From contig JALGQZ010000007.1 of NCBI GenBank assembly GCA_023105745.1, positions 51,379,569 through 51,443,568 on the forward strand: a DNA stretch of 64,000 bases, in the 5' to 3' direction. Positions within the stretch are counted from its first letter, which is position 1, and each line of letters begins with the position of its first letter. This DNA comes from Austropuccinia psidii. Lineage: Eukaryota > Basidiomycota > Pucciniomycetes > Pucciniales > Sphaerophragmiaceae. The translations under genes and the position numbers were made by a program. The notes beneath the pieces are model-generated. The model saw only the letters and a program-made list of their open reading frames with translations. It was not told the DNA's origin and made no database searches. Shown here one piece after another: positions 1 through 11,372 of the stretch.

Positions 1-2
1 AG

Positions 3-275
3 AAGAAGCCAGAAGCCCCAAAGTCAAGTTCTTCTCATCCTCAAAGTTCTTCAAGCTCAAGTCAAAAGAAGAAGAATCTTCATAAGAGGGACAAGCCCCA
101 TTCTTCTTTATTGAATAAAGATTTCAAGTTGATGAATTCTGAAAAAGAAAGAAGAGTCAAGGAGGGTCTATATACCTATTGTGGTGGGAAGCATAGTCTT
201 GAGTCCTGTTTCAAAAGGCCTCAAAACAAGCTTACCCAACTGTCAGGCAAATTCCCCAGCCAGGGAAAAGCCTGA
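3..275 (+). pseudogene. Element A: Gag C-terminal fragment with damaged zinc knuckle
   Basis: Open in frame 3 from the window edge to TGA at 273-275. It encodes a Ser/Lys-rich stretch followed by a nucleocapsid knuckle of the CX2CX3-4HX4C type used to bind genomic RNA. The knuckle reads YTYCGGKHSLESC: the first cysteine has become tyrosine (TGT to TAT), so metal binding is probably lost. It is followed by the protease region in another frame. The rest of Gag and the 5' LTR lie outside the window. The Ser/Lys-rich tail and knuckle are typical of rust Ty3/gypsy Gag proteins. Confidence 0.75.
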
Positions 276-327
276 GTGAAGATCATGTTGTGTTTGTCCA
301 GAGCACAATTGTGCATTCTGAATCCTG

Positions 328-984
328 GTGTCAAGAATACTCTTAAATGTTTTTGGTTTTTCTTCTCTTTCTGATGTTTTTTACAGTATTCTCATTTATT
401 CTGGTGCTACACACTCATTTATTGCAAAGCAGTTTGTTCACAAGTACTCATTGACTATGTCAGAGCTTCCAGAGAATATTACCCTTATCATTTTGAACTC
501 TTCTGAGTCTCCTTCCTTATTTGTGACTCACCATACTAAATATATGGTTGAGCTCCCTTCTTTCCCAAGCTTTGAATGGGACTTTTTAGTCATTGATACT
601 CCCAAGGGAGAAGACCTCATATTGGGCTTTGACTTTCTCAATCATCTTAATCCATCTATTGATTGGAGGCAAGGACTGATCACCTTTAATTCTAATCATA
701 AGGACTATTATGATCCTTCAAAATCTTTCAGTAATGCCTTTTCTTCTGCCAAATCATGTGCAGCTCTGGTTGGTGATTCTAGATCACCATCATTTCCATC
801 TTCTGTCCATATTCCTTCCCTTAATTCCCATAAGTCATTACTATCCTCTAGAGATGAAGTCTTCAAAGAGATTCAAGATGTTGGAGAAGATAATTCTGTA
901 TCTTCACTTCATCTCTTCTTTGGGAATATGGACCTTCCTCCCTGGAGCGGTTGTGGGATGAAGAGGAAGAGCCAGAAGAAATAG
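328..984 (+). pseudogene. Element A: aspartic protease region, catalytic Asp lost
   Basis: Ty3/gypsy protease, which cleaves the Gag-Pol polyprotein. The segment resembles retropepsins: the active site appears as ILIYSGATHSFIA, where the family has D(S/T)G. The catalytic Asp is replaced by Tyr (codon 397-399, GAT to TAT), and the downstream ILGFDFL segment fits the second conserved protease motif. The frame has no good ATG and is separated from Gag and from reverse transcriptase by frame changes, so this is a remnant. After about residue 200 the real frame shifts to that of the next entry. Confidence 0.8.
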
Positions 985-2531
985 AAACCGTGATGAAGGT
1001 TGTTCCTCCTGCTTATCACCAATATTTGGATGTATTCTCCAAGGTGAAAGCAGAGAAACTTCCTCCTCACCGTGCCTATGATCATCATAGCGAGCTGGAG
1101 GGGTCTCTACCTCCAGTTGGGGTGATCTACTCTTTATCAAACAAAGAGTCAGATACACTCAGGGCCTACATTTCAGATAATATAGAGAAAGGTTTTATCT
1201 GGCCAAGCTCCTCTTCAACAGGAGAACCTGTCCTCTTTGTCAAAAAGAAAGATGGTGGCCTCCGTTTGTGTGTTGATTACCGCAAACTCAATGCTGTTAC
1301 TAGGAAGAACAAGTATCCTGTTCCTCCTATGAATTAGCTTCTTACTGTTTTCAATGGTTCTTCTTTCTTCTCCAAGATTGATTTGCGTGGTGCATATAAC
1401 CTGCTCCGAATCAAGGAAGGTGATGAACACTTGACATGTTTTAGAACTAAATATGGCAGCTATGAGTATTTGGTTATGCCATTTGGGCTCACCAATGCTG
1501 CTGCCTCTTTCCAAAACCTTGTCAATGATATTTTTTATGACCTTCTTGATGTTTATGTTGTTGTTTATTTGGATGACATTATGGTCTTTTCCGAATCTGA
1601 AGAAGAACATGTCACTCATCTGTCCACTGTTCTTTCCAGACTCAGAGCCAATAACCTCTTTGCTAAGTCCTCCAAGTGCCTGTTTCATGTTACTAGTGTA
1701 GAGTATTTGGGTTATGTTGTTTCTTCTGAAGGCCTCAAGATGGACCAAGCAAAAGTCCAGCAAATTCTCAATTGGCCACCTCCAAGAAACCTCAAGGCTC
1801 TTCAATCATTTCTTGGCTTTGCCAATTTCTACCGCCGTTTCATCAAGAATTATTCAAAGAAGATTATTTCACTCACAAGTTTCCTCAAGAAATATTCCTG
1901 TTTTCCCCTCAATGAGGAAGCTCTTAGACAGTTTCATAAACTCAAAGAGGCATTCACCATTGCACCAATCCTTTCTCACTTTGATCCTTCTCTACCTACC
2001 ATTTTAGAGACTGATGCATCAGATTATGCCTTGGGTGCTGTACTGAGCCAGATTTCTGACTCAGGAAAAAATCCCATTGCATTTGATAGCCGCAAGCTTC
2101 TCCCAGCTGAGCTCAATTATGAGATTCATGACAAGGAACTCCTTGGCATAGTCTGGGCTCTCAAGCGCTGGAGAGCTTTTCTCCTTTCTCTTTCTTCCTC
2201 TTTTGAAGTACTCACCCATCATTCATCACTTCAATATTTTATGTCTTCAAAGATTCTCACTCGCCGTCAAGCCCGCTGGGCTGAATTTCTCTCTGAATCC
2301 CATTTTTCAATCACTTACTGCCCTGGCCGCCTGGCCACCCTTACAGATGCTTTATCATGTCAGGACGACATTTACCCAGAGAGGGGGGAAGATTTCATCA
2401 GCAAGAATCCAATGAATTATCAAAAAATAATCAAGCAAGATGAAATTCAAGCCTCAAAATTCTTTGCAGTCAAGGTGGAAGCATTCTCAAATTTGATTGA
2501 ATCAATTCAGAAGGCAGGATTCTCAATATAG
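951..2531 (+). pseudogene. Element A: reverse transcriptase and RNase H
   Basis: One frame with one in-frame TAG at 1335-1337. Reverse transcriptase motifs run in order: [42 protein letters not shown] and the catalytic YLDD at 1566-1577, followed by FLGFANFYRRFI. RNase H follows with ILETDASDYALGAVLSQ (first catalytic Asp codon 2013-2015), then a DKELLGIVWAL segment. It copies element RNA to DNA and degrades the RNA strand. The polymerase residues are intact, but the stop and the frameshift near 2500-2530 into integrase inactivate the polyprotein. Confidence 0.9.
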
Positions 2532-3387
2532 AAGTATCCTTCAAGATTTGGGTAAAGGTAAATCTGTCCAAGATTATTCTCTTGATTCCTCCTCCCAACT
2601 TCTTCTGTTCAAAGATCGGGTGGTAGTCCCAAATGACCCCACAATTCAACTCAGCATACTTCAAAAAAGGCATTACTCTCCTCTAGCTGGACACCCTGGC
2701 CGAGAGAAGACTCTCAAACTTGTCAAGCGGGATTTTCACTGATCTGGCATGACTCAATTTATCAAGGATTATGTATCATCCTGTCAACAGTGTTCAAGAA
2801 ACAAAAATATTCACCACAAGAAGTTTGGACTCCTCAAACCTCTTTCAATTCCAAATGGTCCTTGGATTTGTCTTTCAATGGATTTCATCACTCAATTGCC
2901 ACTGTCCAATTCATTTGACTCAATCCTTGTCATAGTGGACAGATTCTCAAAAATGGCGGTTTTTATTCCAACAATGTCTTCAATAACTTCATTAGCTTTG
3001 GCCCATTTGTTCATCAAGAATATTTTCTCAAAGCATGGCCTTCCTTCAAGCATTGTTAGTGATAGAGGTTCTCTTTTTGTTTCTTCTTTTTGGACCAATC
3101 GTTGTCAGCAGCTCAAGATTTCAAGAGATCTGTCAACTGCTTATCATCCAGAAACTGATGGACAGACAGAAAGGGTAAATCAGATACTAGAACAGTACCT
3201 TTGTATGTATGTCAGTTATTATCAAGATGATTGGAACACCTGGCTCCCTCTTGATGAATTTGCCTACAATAACTCTGGCCACTCTTCAACAAAACAATCA
3301 CCGTTTTTCACTGTTTATGGAAGAGATCCACATTTTGACTCAGTTCACATTACTCAAGATACTCCTGCTGGAAAGTTATCAACATAA
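2497..3387 (+). pseudogene. Element A: integrase, HHCC and catalytic core
   Basis: Continues from the RNase H in a different frame, so a frameshift lies near 2500-2530. An in-frame TGA at 2740-2742 probably replaces a Trp codon. The zinc-binding half (GHPGREKTLKLVKRDFH, then CQQCSRNK) is followed by the DDE core: SMDFITQLP supplies the first Asp, SIVSDRGSLFVSSFW the second and ETDGQTERVNQ the Glu. The frame changes again before the C-terminal domain. Integrase inserts the cDNA into the genome. Confidence 0.88.
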
Positions 3388-3946
3388 AATCCACTCAGTA
3401 CAGCAAAATGTCAAGAGAGAACTTGAAGTTGCCATAAACAGGTTTAAGAGGTATGCAGATAAAAGTAGAGCAAGTCCACCTGTTTTCAATCCTGGTGAAA
3501 TGGTATGGCTTTCTTCCAAGAACATCAAATCAACTAGACCCACCAAAAAACTGTCTGAAAGATGGTTGGGTCCTTTTCCAATCTTGAAGAAAATCAGCAC
3601 TCATGCCTACCACCTCAAGCTCCCATCTCAATGGAAGTCCATCCACCCAGTCTTCCATATTTCACTCTTGGAACCAGTCAAGACATCAACAATCCCAAAT
3701 CGGCATCAAGCGCCTCCTCCTCCAACCATCATTGAAGAAGAAGAGGAATGGGAAGTCTCTCAAATACTGGACTCAAAGCTCAAGAGGGGGAAATTATGGT
3801 ATCTGGTGGAATGGAAAGGTTTCAGTCAAGACCCAGAAAGGTCCACTTGGGAAACAACCAAAAACCTCAAGGATTGTCCTCAGCTTGTCAAAGATTTTCA
3901 TTCATTATATCCTGACAAGCCTGGGCCCAATTCTTCAAAAGCTTAA
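3377..3946 (+). pseudogene. Element A: integrase C-terminus with chromodomain
   Basis: Third frame of the A polyprotein. It contains the GPY/F module (WLGPFPILKKISTHAYHLKL, then HPVFHISLLEPV) and a canonical chromodomain near the end: VSQILDSKLKRG, WYLVEWKGF and STWETTKNL. The aromatic-cage Tyr/Trp positions are visible. In chromoviruses this domain tethers integrase to modified histones and so guides target choice. The natural stop is at 3944-3946. This assigns element A to the chromovirus branch of Ty3/gypsy. Confidence 0.88.
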
Positions 3947-4736
3947 TTCATTATGGTGCTTTGTGGGGAGAGGAATTACCAAAAGTAAGTCCCACTCCTG
4001 GTATGCACCTTTAGGGGTATTCTACTCTTTGTTTTGTTGTAAGCATCACCTTGGCCACTTTGTGAGCACTTTGCAATTTTGGACACAGATATTGGCCTGG
4101 CTTTCAATTTCATTTCCAATCTTATGGCCATTTTTGCTTTCGACAATGCGCCATTCACTTTTCAATTCATTTCCAAGACTTCAAAATTCAAATTCATTCC
4201 TTCAACATTTTTGTTTTTATTTTTATGGCACTGGCAGGAGTGGTAACTACCAAAAGTAAGTTCCTCTCCTGGTGTGCACTTCCCTGAGGGGTCTAAAATC
4301 TCGTCAAAACATCACCTTGGCCACTTTGTGAGCACCTGGCATCAAATTTTTCTTTCCAGGTCCTTGGCCAATTTCAAAATCAGTTATCAACCTCCGTGAT
4401 GAAGATTGGAACCTCCTCAAGATTCAATTCATTTTTCTTTTATTTTTCTTTTTCTTTTCTTATTTTCATTTTCATTCTTTATATTAAATTTTATTTTCAT
4501 TTTCATTTTATCATATCAAAATTCACCGCAAAAATATTTGTGCATTACAACATAATCAATCATGAAGCCAATGTCAAAAGAAAATCAAGCAAGTCCTGCG
4601 TCATATGACAAATTTTTAATATCAGTTATTATTTAATTTTCCTCTTAAAAGAACTTTCCTCTATCCCACTCTCAATCTTTTCCAATAGCCTCAACAGGCT
4701 TCACCTTGTATTGGTGCTCAGGAGCTCACCAGTTCA
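3947..4736 (+). other. Element A: long 3' untranslated region
   Basis: About 790 bp between the end of the polyprotein and the polypurine tract with no credible gene. It holds a partial direct duplication (separate entry), then a pyrimidine-rich tract around 4425-4510. Confidence 0.7.
3977..4335 (+). repeat. Direct repeat in element A 3' region
   Basis: Two copies of a unit of about 90 bp at 3977-4069 and 4248-4335. Each starts TACCAAAAGTAAGT, continues with CTCCTGGT(A/G)TGCAC and ends CATCACCTTGGCCACTTTGT plus GAGCAC, with a more variable middle. The spacing is about 270 bp. The copies have diverged, so this is not a recent duplication. Confidence 0.75.
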
Positions 4737-4749
4737 AGGTGGGGGGTAC
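4737..4749 (+). promoter_or_regulatory. Element A polypurine tract
   Basis: AAGGTGGGGGGTAC-type purine run immediately upstream of the LTR start TGTCACAACC. In LTR elements this RNase H-resistant tract primes plus-strand DNA synthesis. Confidence 0.7.
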
Positions 4750-6181
4750 TGTCACAACCATGGCAATTCTCCTCCTTGAATCCCCGTATGGCCAATTGGC
4801 CATATCCATCACCAGTGGCCAATATGGCCACATCATCATCTTATGGACCATTTATGGCCATTTGTCTTTTGGGGCCTTCATGGCCCTTCACCTCAATCCA
4901 GAAGCCATAGCAGCAATTTATGCCCAATTGGGTATTTCTGGTCATTTCCCTCAAAACCAGGGGAAATGGCCCAAATGGCTGTTTTTGGCCATTTGGGCTC
5001 ATAATGCGCATTTGCGCACTTTTGCACATTAGCGCATTTTCGCGCACTTTGCACATTTGCGCACTTCGACGCAAAGTGTCCAAAAGACACTTTCCTGCCC
5101 TTTGGGCCAGTTTTTGGCTCAGAACCCAAAAGTGGCCAAAAACCCCAAAGGACCCAGAAACACCTTTCCAAGCTCTGAAGCCATCACATCCATCTTTTTC
5201 CCCTCTGCCTTTCCATCTCAAGACCTTTGGACGTAATCTTCTTTCCAATGAACCAATATGCCATAAATGATGTTATATATCATTATGCATCATTTTTCAA
5301 CAGCAATTCATTGGTGACAATATAAAATGGTCATTTCAACATTCCAACATATCATCACGTCATCAGGGCACCCAATCATTCAGAGGACTCATCAAGGCTC
5401 AAGAGCAAGTGTTTCAGCATCAAAGACCAATCATGTCATCAAGATGTCATTGGATAATTTCATTCACAGTATTCCTTCAAGGCAATACTGTCCAATCATT
5501 CTCAAGGGATTCAAGAGGCAGTTCATTCAGTTGTCAAGTGTCAAAGCTCCACTCAATCCATCTTGGCAACCACCTTCATTTCAATACAGTCTGGATCCAT
5601 CAAGAACTGTATTTCATTTTGAAGTATGGGAAATTCATTCAACCCATTTCAATTTCAATATTAGCCAGCTGTGTCAATTCTCAAAACAATAAATGCAGCC
5701 TCAAGGATCAATACAGATCATTTTTCAGCCTGAAGAACTCAAGCTCCCAACTTTTCACATATACCAGCTACCCTTTCCACCCTGGGGGGTTTTTCCCCAG
5801 TTAATTAATATACTTTGATTTTATTTTATCTTTATTTTCTTATCATTTTGTTAAGTGAATACTGATATTATCAAGTCAGTCATTTAGCACCTTTGTCTCT
5901 TATTCTTTCTTCGCCTGTCAATGGATATTTGGTGGTCATATCCTTACTAATTCCATTGTTCATTTTGGCAGGTTGAAACAGTGATTAAGGACTTACTTGG
6001 TTGGCTCTTTGGCCATTTGGCTTCCCTTTCCTCTTATTGCATCTCATTTTGTACCTGCATTTTTCTTAGAGGAATTTATTCTTTTGTTTATTTTCTTTTA
6101 TCTGTTGGATTCTTCCAAGTGAGTTCCCTGATTGCTGAGTGCCAAGCCACTCTTGTTTTCTGTCCAAGAGTCCCTGTGACA
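4750..6181 (+). repeat. Element A 3' LTR
   Basis: 1432 bp, bounded by perfect 7-bp inverted ends TGTCACA (4750-4756) and TGTGACA (6175-6181). It starts right after the polypurine tract and ends where the oppositely oriented element B resumes, so both borders are well defined. CAATC at 6182-6186 is the expected right copy of a 5-bp target duplication; the left copy is outside the window. Internal features are many TGGCCA motifs, a GCGCA-rich cluster (about 5007-5070), a TATA-like ATATAAAATGG near 5318 and a CTGGGG/CCCCAG hairpin at 5782-5800. Confidence 0.85.
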
Positions 6182-6186
6182 CAATC

Positions 6187-7800
6187 TAGAGGAGATTGAT
6201 GGAAAGTTTGAAGTATTTTGAGCTCGATGCTGAGGTCATTTGAGACCACCACCCAATTTTTGAAGATCAATTGGGAAGTGTAATAAAGAGACTAATCTTG
6301 AACAGAGTTACCTTTACACAAATCTTGAAGAATAATCCTATACTGGGAATCTTTCTAAAGTTCCTTCTGAAGTTAATAAACCAATTTTTAAAAGAATCCA
6401 CCTTGACTTCAAAGAATGTGGAGGGTTTCACTTCATTTTTGTTGATAGATTTTTGGAAATTCATTGTATTCTTGCTGATGAAATTCTCCCCCCTCTCTGG
6501 GTACACAATGTTGCAATTTGAAAGTGCCCCTAGAAGAGTTTTTAGGTGGCTCAAGACCTGAGTGGTGGTGAAATTGAATTCAAAGAGGAATCAACCCTAC
6601 AAGGTTTTACAGCAATTGAGGACTTGAGAAGAAATCAATTATTTAAGTGGAGAGTTATTGGTGAGAGCTTCAAAGGAGAAGAAAGAGAAAGGACAAATGA
6701 CCACCAGCACTTAAGAGCCCAGAGTATGCCAATGAGACCCTTCTCATGAAATTTTTACATGAGCTCTACTTGAAGTAACCTGCAGCTATCAAGCTCAATT
6801 GGATGTTTTCCTGAGGCATTCAACTGACACAGTAAAGCACCCAAGGAATAATGAGAGAAATTGGTCTCCAAAATGGTGATTGGAGACTGGTTGAAGTGAG
6901 AGTGAACTGGGGCAGTGGTAAATCCCTCTCTGAGTTTTTGAACCTGAATAAGCGCTTCTTTATGTAGGGTGGCAATTAAATATTTAGGAATATTGTGAGT
7001 GAACTGTTTCATTTGAATATTTCTTTATGAAACAGAGGTAGAAGTTGGAAAATTCAAGTAATGATTTAAGAGACATGAAGATTTCTGGAGGTGGCCAATT
7101 GAGAATCTTCTGTACTTTGGAACTTTTCATCTTGAGGCCTTCAGAATAAACAATATTACCTAAACACTTAAAAATAGAAGTGTAAAATAGGAACTTGGAC
7201 TCTTCATAAAGAGATGATTAGCTTCTAGTCTCAAAAAAAGTGGACTTATGAGTGAAATGATCTTCCTCAGACTTGGAAAAATACATGATATAATCTCATT
7301 ATATCACAACATCAACATCAATATTTGATAGAATATCATTAGAAAGATTTCCAAAAGAGGTAGGGCTATTGGTAAGTACAAATGGCATAACCATGTACTG
7401 ATAGATATCATATTTGGTTCTAAAATCTGTCAGGGCTTCATCAGCCTCCTTAATTCTGAATGGGTTTTATACACCATTCAGGGCAATCTTGGAGAAAATA
7501 GAAGAATGATTGAAACCAATGATAGCTTCTTTATAGGAGTAATGAAATACTTTATTTTCTTAGTGATATTTTTGAGTTTGAAGGAATCAAAGCACAAATG
7601 GAGACCACCATCCTTCTTTTTGACAAAGGGGAAAAGTTCTTCAGCTAAAGAGGAGCTTTTATAGATGGAATTTTTCTGTAAATTATCTGAAATAAAGGCC
7701 CTTAGTGTCTCTGAATACTGATTTGATAAATATTGTGTGACCCCAACTGGAGGTAGAGACCCCTCTAATTCAATATGATTATCACAGGTATGGTGAGGAG
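6187..7800 (-). pseudogene. Element B: integrase start, RNase H and reverse transcriptase remnants
   Basis: Reverse-strand relative of element A, heavily decayed. The segment YPERGENFISKNTMNFQK (6267-6554) matches the A linker after RNase H, and LETNFSHYSLGALLCQLNAS (6755-7012) matches A RNase H with catalytic Asp changed. Reverse transcriptase follows to about 7770, with its catalytic-loop region broken by stops near 7290-7320. The copy begins at 6187 in the middle of the integrase zinc domain, exactly at the end of element A's LTR. This is what insertion of A into B would give. The missing part should lie beyond A, outside the window. Confidence 0.8.
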
Positions 7801-7989
7801 GATGGATTTATGCTTTGACGTTGGATAATACATCCACATGATCCTACTTAGAAGAAGGAATAAAATTCATCACAGTTTCAATTTGTTCTGGCTCTTTCTC
7901 TTCAACACACTTCTACTCCAGGGAGTCTCAATAGGTTGAATGAGGAAGGTCCTCATTTCAATGGAAGAGATGAATTGAAGACAAAGAGT

Positions 7990-8560
7990 TCCCTTCTGTA
8001 ACATATTTTTTCTTTTTGAAGAATTCATCTCTAGAGTATAGTAATGAATGAGGGGAATTTAAGGAAGTAATACAGACAGAAGTTGGAGAAGATGGTGTTC
8101 TAAAATCATCCATCAGAGCTGCACAAATAGTGGAAGAGGAAGAGTACTCACTGATAGAATCAAAATAATTCTAAATACCTAGATTATTAGGATTAAAGGG
8201 TATCAGACCTTTCCTCCAATCAATGCATGAATTGAAGCTTTTGAGTAAATCAAAGCCCAATATGAGGTCTTCTCCCTTGGGTTTATAAAGGATTAGAAAG
8301 TCCCATTAAAATTCTGACTGTATATTATCTATGGTGAGTCACAAATAAGGAAGAAGACTCTGAGGAGCTCAAAATTATAATAGGAATAATCTCTGCACCG
8401 CTAACATGGTCAAATAATCCTTGTTAATGAGGTTCTTTTCAATAAATGAGCTGGTAGCACCAGAATCAATGAGAATACTGTAAAAAATATCAGAAAGAGA
8501 AGAAAAAAACAAAAAAAATCAGAGATTTTCGATACCATTATTCAGAATGCACAATTGTGC
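7990..8560 (-). pseudogene. Element B: protease remnant
   Basis: The reverse strand near 8455-8480 translates to ILIDSGATSS, the intact D-S-G protease active site at the position where element A has Y-S-G. Surrounding bases align with A 328-960, but stops in all frames prevent a continuous reading. Confidence 0.7.
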
Positions 8561-8569
8561 TCTAGATTG

Positions 8570-9930
8570 AAAGTAGTTAAGACCATTGAATATAAAATGA
8601 TCTTCACTCAGGATTTTCCTCAGTTTTGATGCCTTTTGATACAGCCCTCAATACCATTATTCCAACCACAATAAGAGCACGGCCCCTCCTTCAATATCTT
8701 CTCCTTTTCAGAGCCAAACAGCCTGTATTCTTCCTTAATAAGGGAAGAATGGAACTTGTCCCTCTTTTGACAACTAAACTACTTCTTATTTGTTTGTCTT
8801 TAGCTTTAAGAATTTTGAGAATGAAAGGAGCTTGAATTTGAGGCTTCAGTCTTCTCTTCTTGAAAATGATTCTTCTTTTTTTTCTGTCATGGTACCTGTA
8901 TCAAGCTCCAGGGTAACATCCATTAAGTCTTGAAGAGAATGAATAATTGAAGGATGGGAAGTCAACTGATCCAGAATCTTGGAGGCTTATCCTTTGATGA
9001 AATGATGCATTAACTCCTTTTCAACTCAGTATACAATATTTTACATTAATCTTCTTAAATCAGTAATATAAAATTATACATGCCTACCTTAATTCATTCT
9101 TAAATAATCCAATTCTGCTTCAGCCTTTCTGGTGTCATTGGGATCTCCAAAAGAGGTTAAGAGCTGAGTTTTTAATAAGGTCCAGCTTTGGGGAAGGTAT
9201 GCTGGATACATGTTTATGAGGTTAAAAATATAAGGATCAATCCATTTCCCAGCTACACCTGTGAGAAATTATGTGGGAAAAAAGAAGTTTCTTTCTGTCT
9301 TCACAATAATTGACCTTATAATCACAGAAAATTGGCTGGTAGGACTGCGCAATAATTCTGACTTTGAAAGGTTTAGTTTGATCAAATCGGTCTGGTGCCT
9401 TTATACATGCCTTTTTGAAGATTTAAAAATATGAGGCTTATTGAAAATTGGCCATTATTTAAGACATCTGATGAAGAATGGCTAATAGATATGGGTAAGA
9501 ATTTTCTTAGACAGATTAATTAGCCTGGGCTAGATTCAACCCACTAGTAGCTTCAGATTACCCCACTGGAGTAGGGACAGCCTCATCACCTTCAGGCTCT
9601 AACTATTCCAGAAAATTCTACTCCTTCCCTTCACCATCTTTACCAATACCTTTGAAAGTGGTCCTTGAAATACTTTGAAAAGAAGCAACAGATCCTCAAA
9701 CAGACTTTATCTTCTTGGCTCTATTTCTATTTGTATCAATGGCGATACTCATTCCTAAATTGGCTGTCTGTCCAAATGGGCCCTCAGCTGAGGATCTTTG
9801 GGGTCCCAAAAAGAGGTGCTCTTTGCATTGGAGCAAGAACATCTTGAGATATTTTCTGTCTAGCAGAAGGTGAGTTCTAAACAGGCATGACTTGAAGAAT
9901 AGAATGAAAAAAATATAAAAATCCAAAAGT
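8570..9930 (-). pseudogene. Element B: Gag remnant
   Basis: Reverse-strand sequence homologous to the Gag of element C (12800-14018), in the same order relative to the protease. It is riddled with stops and small indels, and no open stretch over 80 codons matches. The base-level similarity includes the knuckle region near 8640-8700. Confidence 0.6.
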
Positions 9931-10474
9931 ACACAAATAACAGTAAGATTAGGAGCTCAATAAATAAATTCCGAGAAAATAAAGCAAATCAATGGGTTCT
10001 TGAGGCAAATAAATCCATTAATCAAATAAAATAAATAAAATCTCATGGTTTACCAACTTCTTGAAGTCAAACTCAATTTTATGTCAAATAAATAAATTAA
10101 AAATAAAGTCAAATTAATATTTCTGTGGCCCAGAAATAAATTATGGATCTTTATGAATGAAGATTGTGAATGAATTAAGTTTATGACATATGCAAAAAAT
10201 CAAAATTAAACTGTGACCTGAAACAAAAATTGAAGGGGGAATATGTAGCTAAAAATGGTCAGCCAAAAAAGTATTTGAAGAAAAGAAAATTTTGATCAGG
10301 ATGGAAAGAAAATTCTGAAATGAAAATAAATCTTTGATAATGAAAGAATGAGTGAAAATAGAAATTATTGAGCACAAATTTATTAATGATAATAAAGCTT
10401 TCATTATGAATGAACTAATTATTTCAAAATGCAAAAAATGAATGAAAAAATCAATTATTAGTTAATTAATCTAA
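9931..10474 (-). other. Element B: leader between Gag and 5' LTR
   Basis: AT-rich, rich in AAATAAAT and AATGAATGA words, with no gene. At the LTR edge (10474 downward on the minus strand) it begins TTAGATTAATTAACTAATA, nearly the same 19 bases as at the matching point of element C. This is the primer-binding-site position, but it is not a TGG-type tRNA site. Confidence 0.6.
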
Positions 10475-11372
10475 TGTCACATTGTCTCTTGAGAAAAACA
10501 TGAGTGGCCTGGAACTCACTAATCAGGTAACCTTGATGGAATACTTCAAAGAACCAAAGAAATAAGAAAAGGAATTCTTCATTTAATGAGTAAAATGAAA
10601 TAAAATATGAGATAATAATAAGAAAGAAAGCCGATGGCAAAAGATCCAACCTAGAAAGTCCTTAATGACTATTTCAATCTTCCAGGAAGGACAATAAGAT
10701 TAGCAAGGAATATGGCCACAAATATCAACTGACAGAAAAGGAATAAGGTAAAAGTTACTGACTTGATAGTATCAGTATTAACTAAAAATATTAAGAAAAA
10801 TAGAGATGAAATTGAATACTAGTAAATTAATTTAATAGGGGGGAAATCCCCAGGGTCACAACAGAGACCAATATATCACAAGCATTGAGAGATTGAAGCC
10901 TTCATCCAGACAACTGGTCTGTATTGAATCTTTCTATCTGTATTGACTGCTTGAGGAATATTAAACCTTACTAAATTGGAAATTGAACTGGTTCAATGAT
11001 CTTCCCAAGGTCGGTGGTTGTAATATCAAGCTCTATATAAAGAGACTAGATTGAATGAGTGTGGTTTTCAAAGTGTATTGATGGAGCATTGAGCCTTGAC
11101 AACTGAATTTAATTTTACTCTTTAATATTTCTGGAAATTAAAACTTTCAAGTATTTCCTTGGGGGAACACTGCATACTTGAAACAACCAATACCTGATGA
11201 GTAAGGCTATTGGTATTGAAGAAAACATTTGTGCTTGAGCCCTGATTGATTTTGCTCAAAATATTATTCCTTGAGAGCTTCAATATATTTCCAATTTGAA
11301 GTATGGGCACTTTATTTAGACACCATTGAATTTCTGGTTAAAAAGGGTGCTTAATTTCATATAATAAAATTA
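10475..11372 (-). repeat. Element B 5' LTR (partial)
   Basis: Reverse-strand LTR of family 1. Its 3' end TGTGACA is at 10475-10481, read as TGTCACA on the plus strand. It aligns with A's LTR from 6181 back to about 5270: the AATCAGG...GGAACTCA block, the CTGGGG/CCCC hairpin at 10838-10853, and ATTCAATGGTG versus ATTCATTGGTG. The first roughly 500 bp of the LTR cannot be recognised; after about 11372 the sequence becomes element C reverse transcriptase. The exact junction is uncertain by some tens of bases. Confidence 0.7.

Noticed and set aside
4841..5270. Overlapping open frames on both strands in the A LTR
   Set aside because: They are composed of TGGCCA and GCGCA repeats inside an LTR; no family, no conservation.
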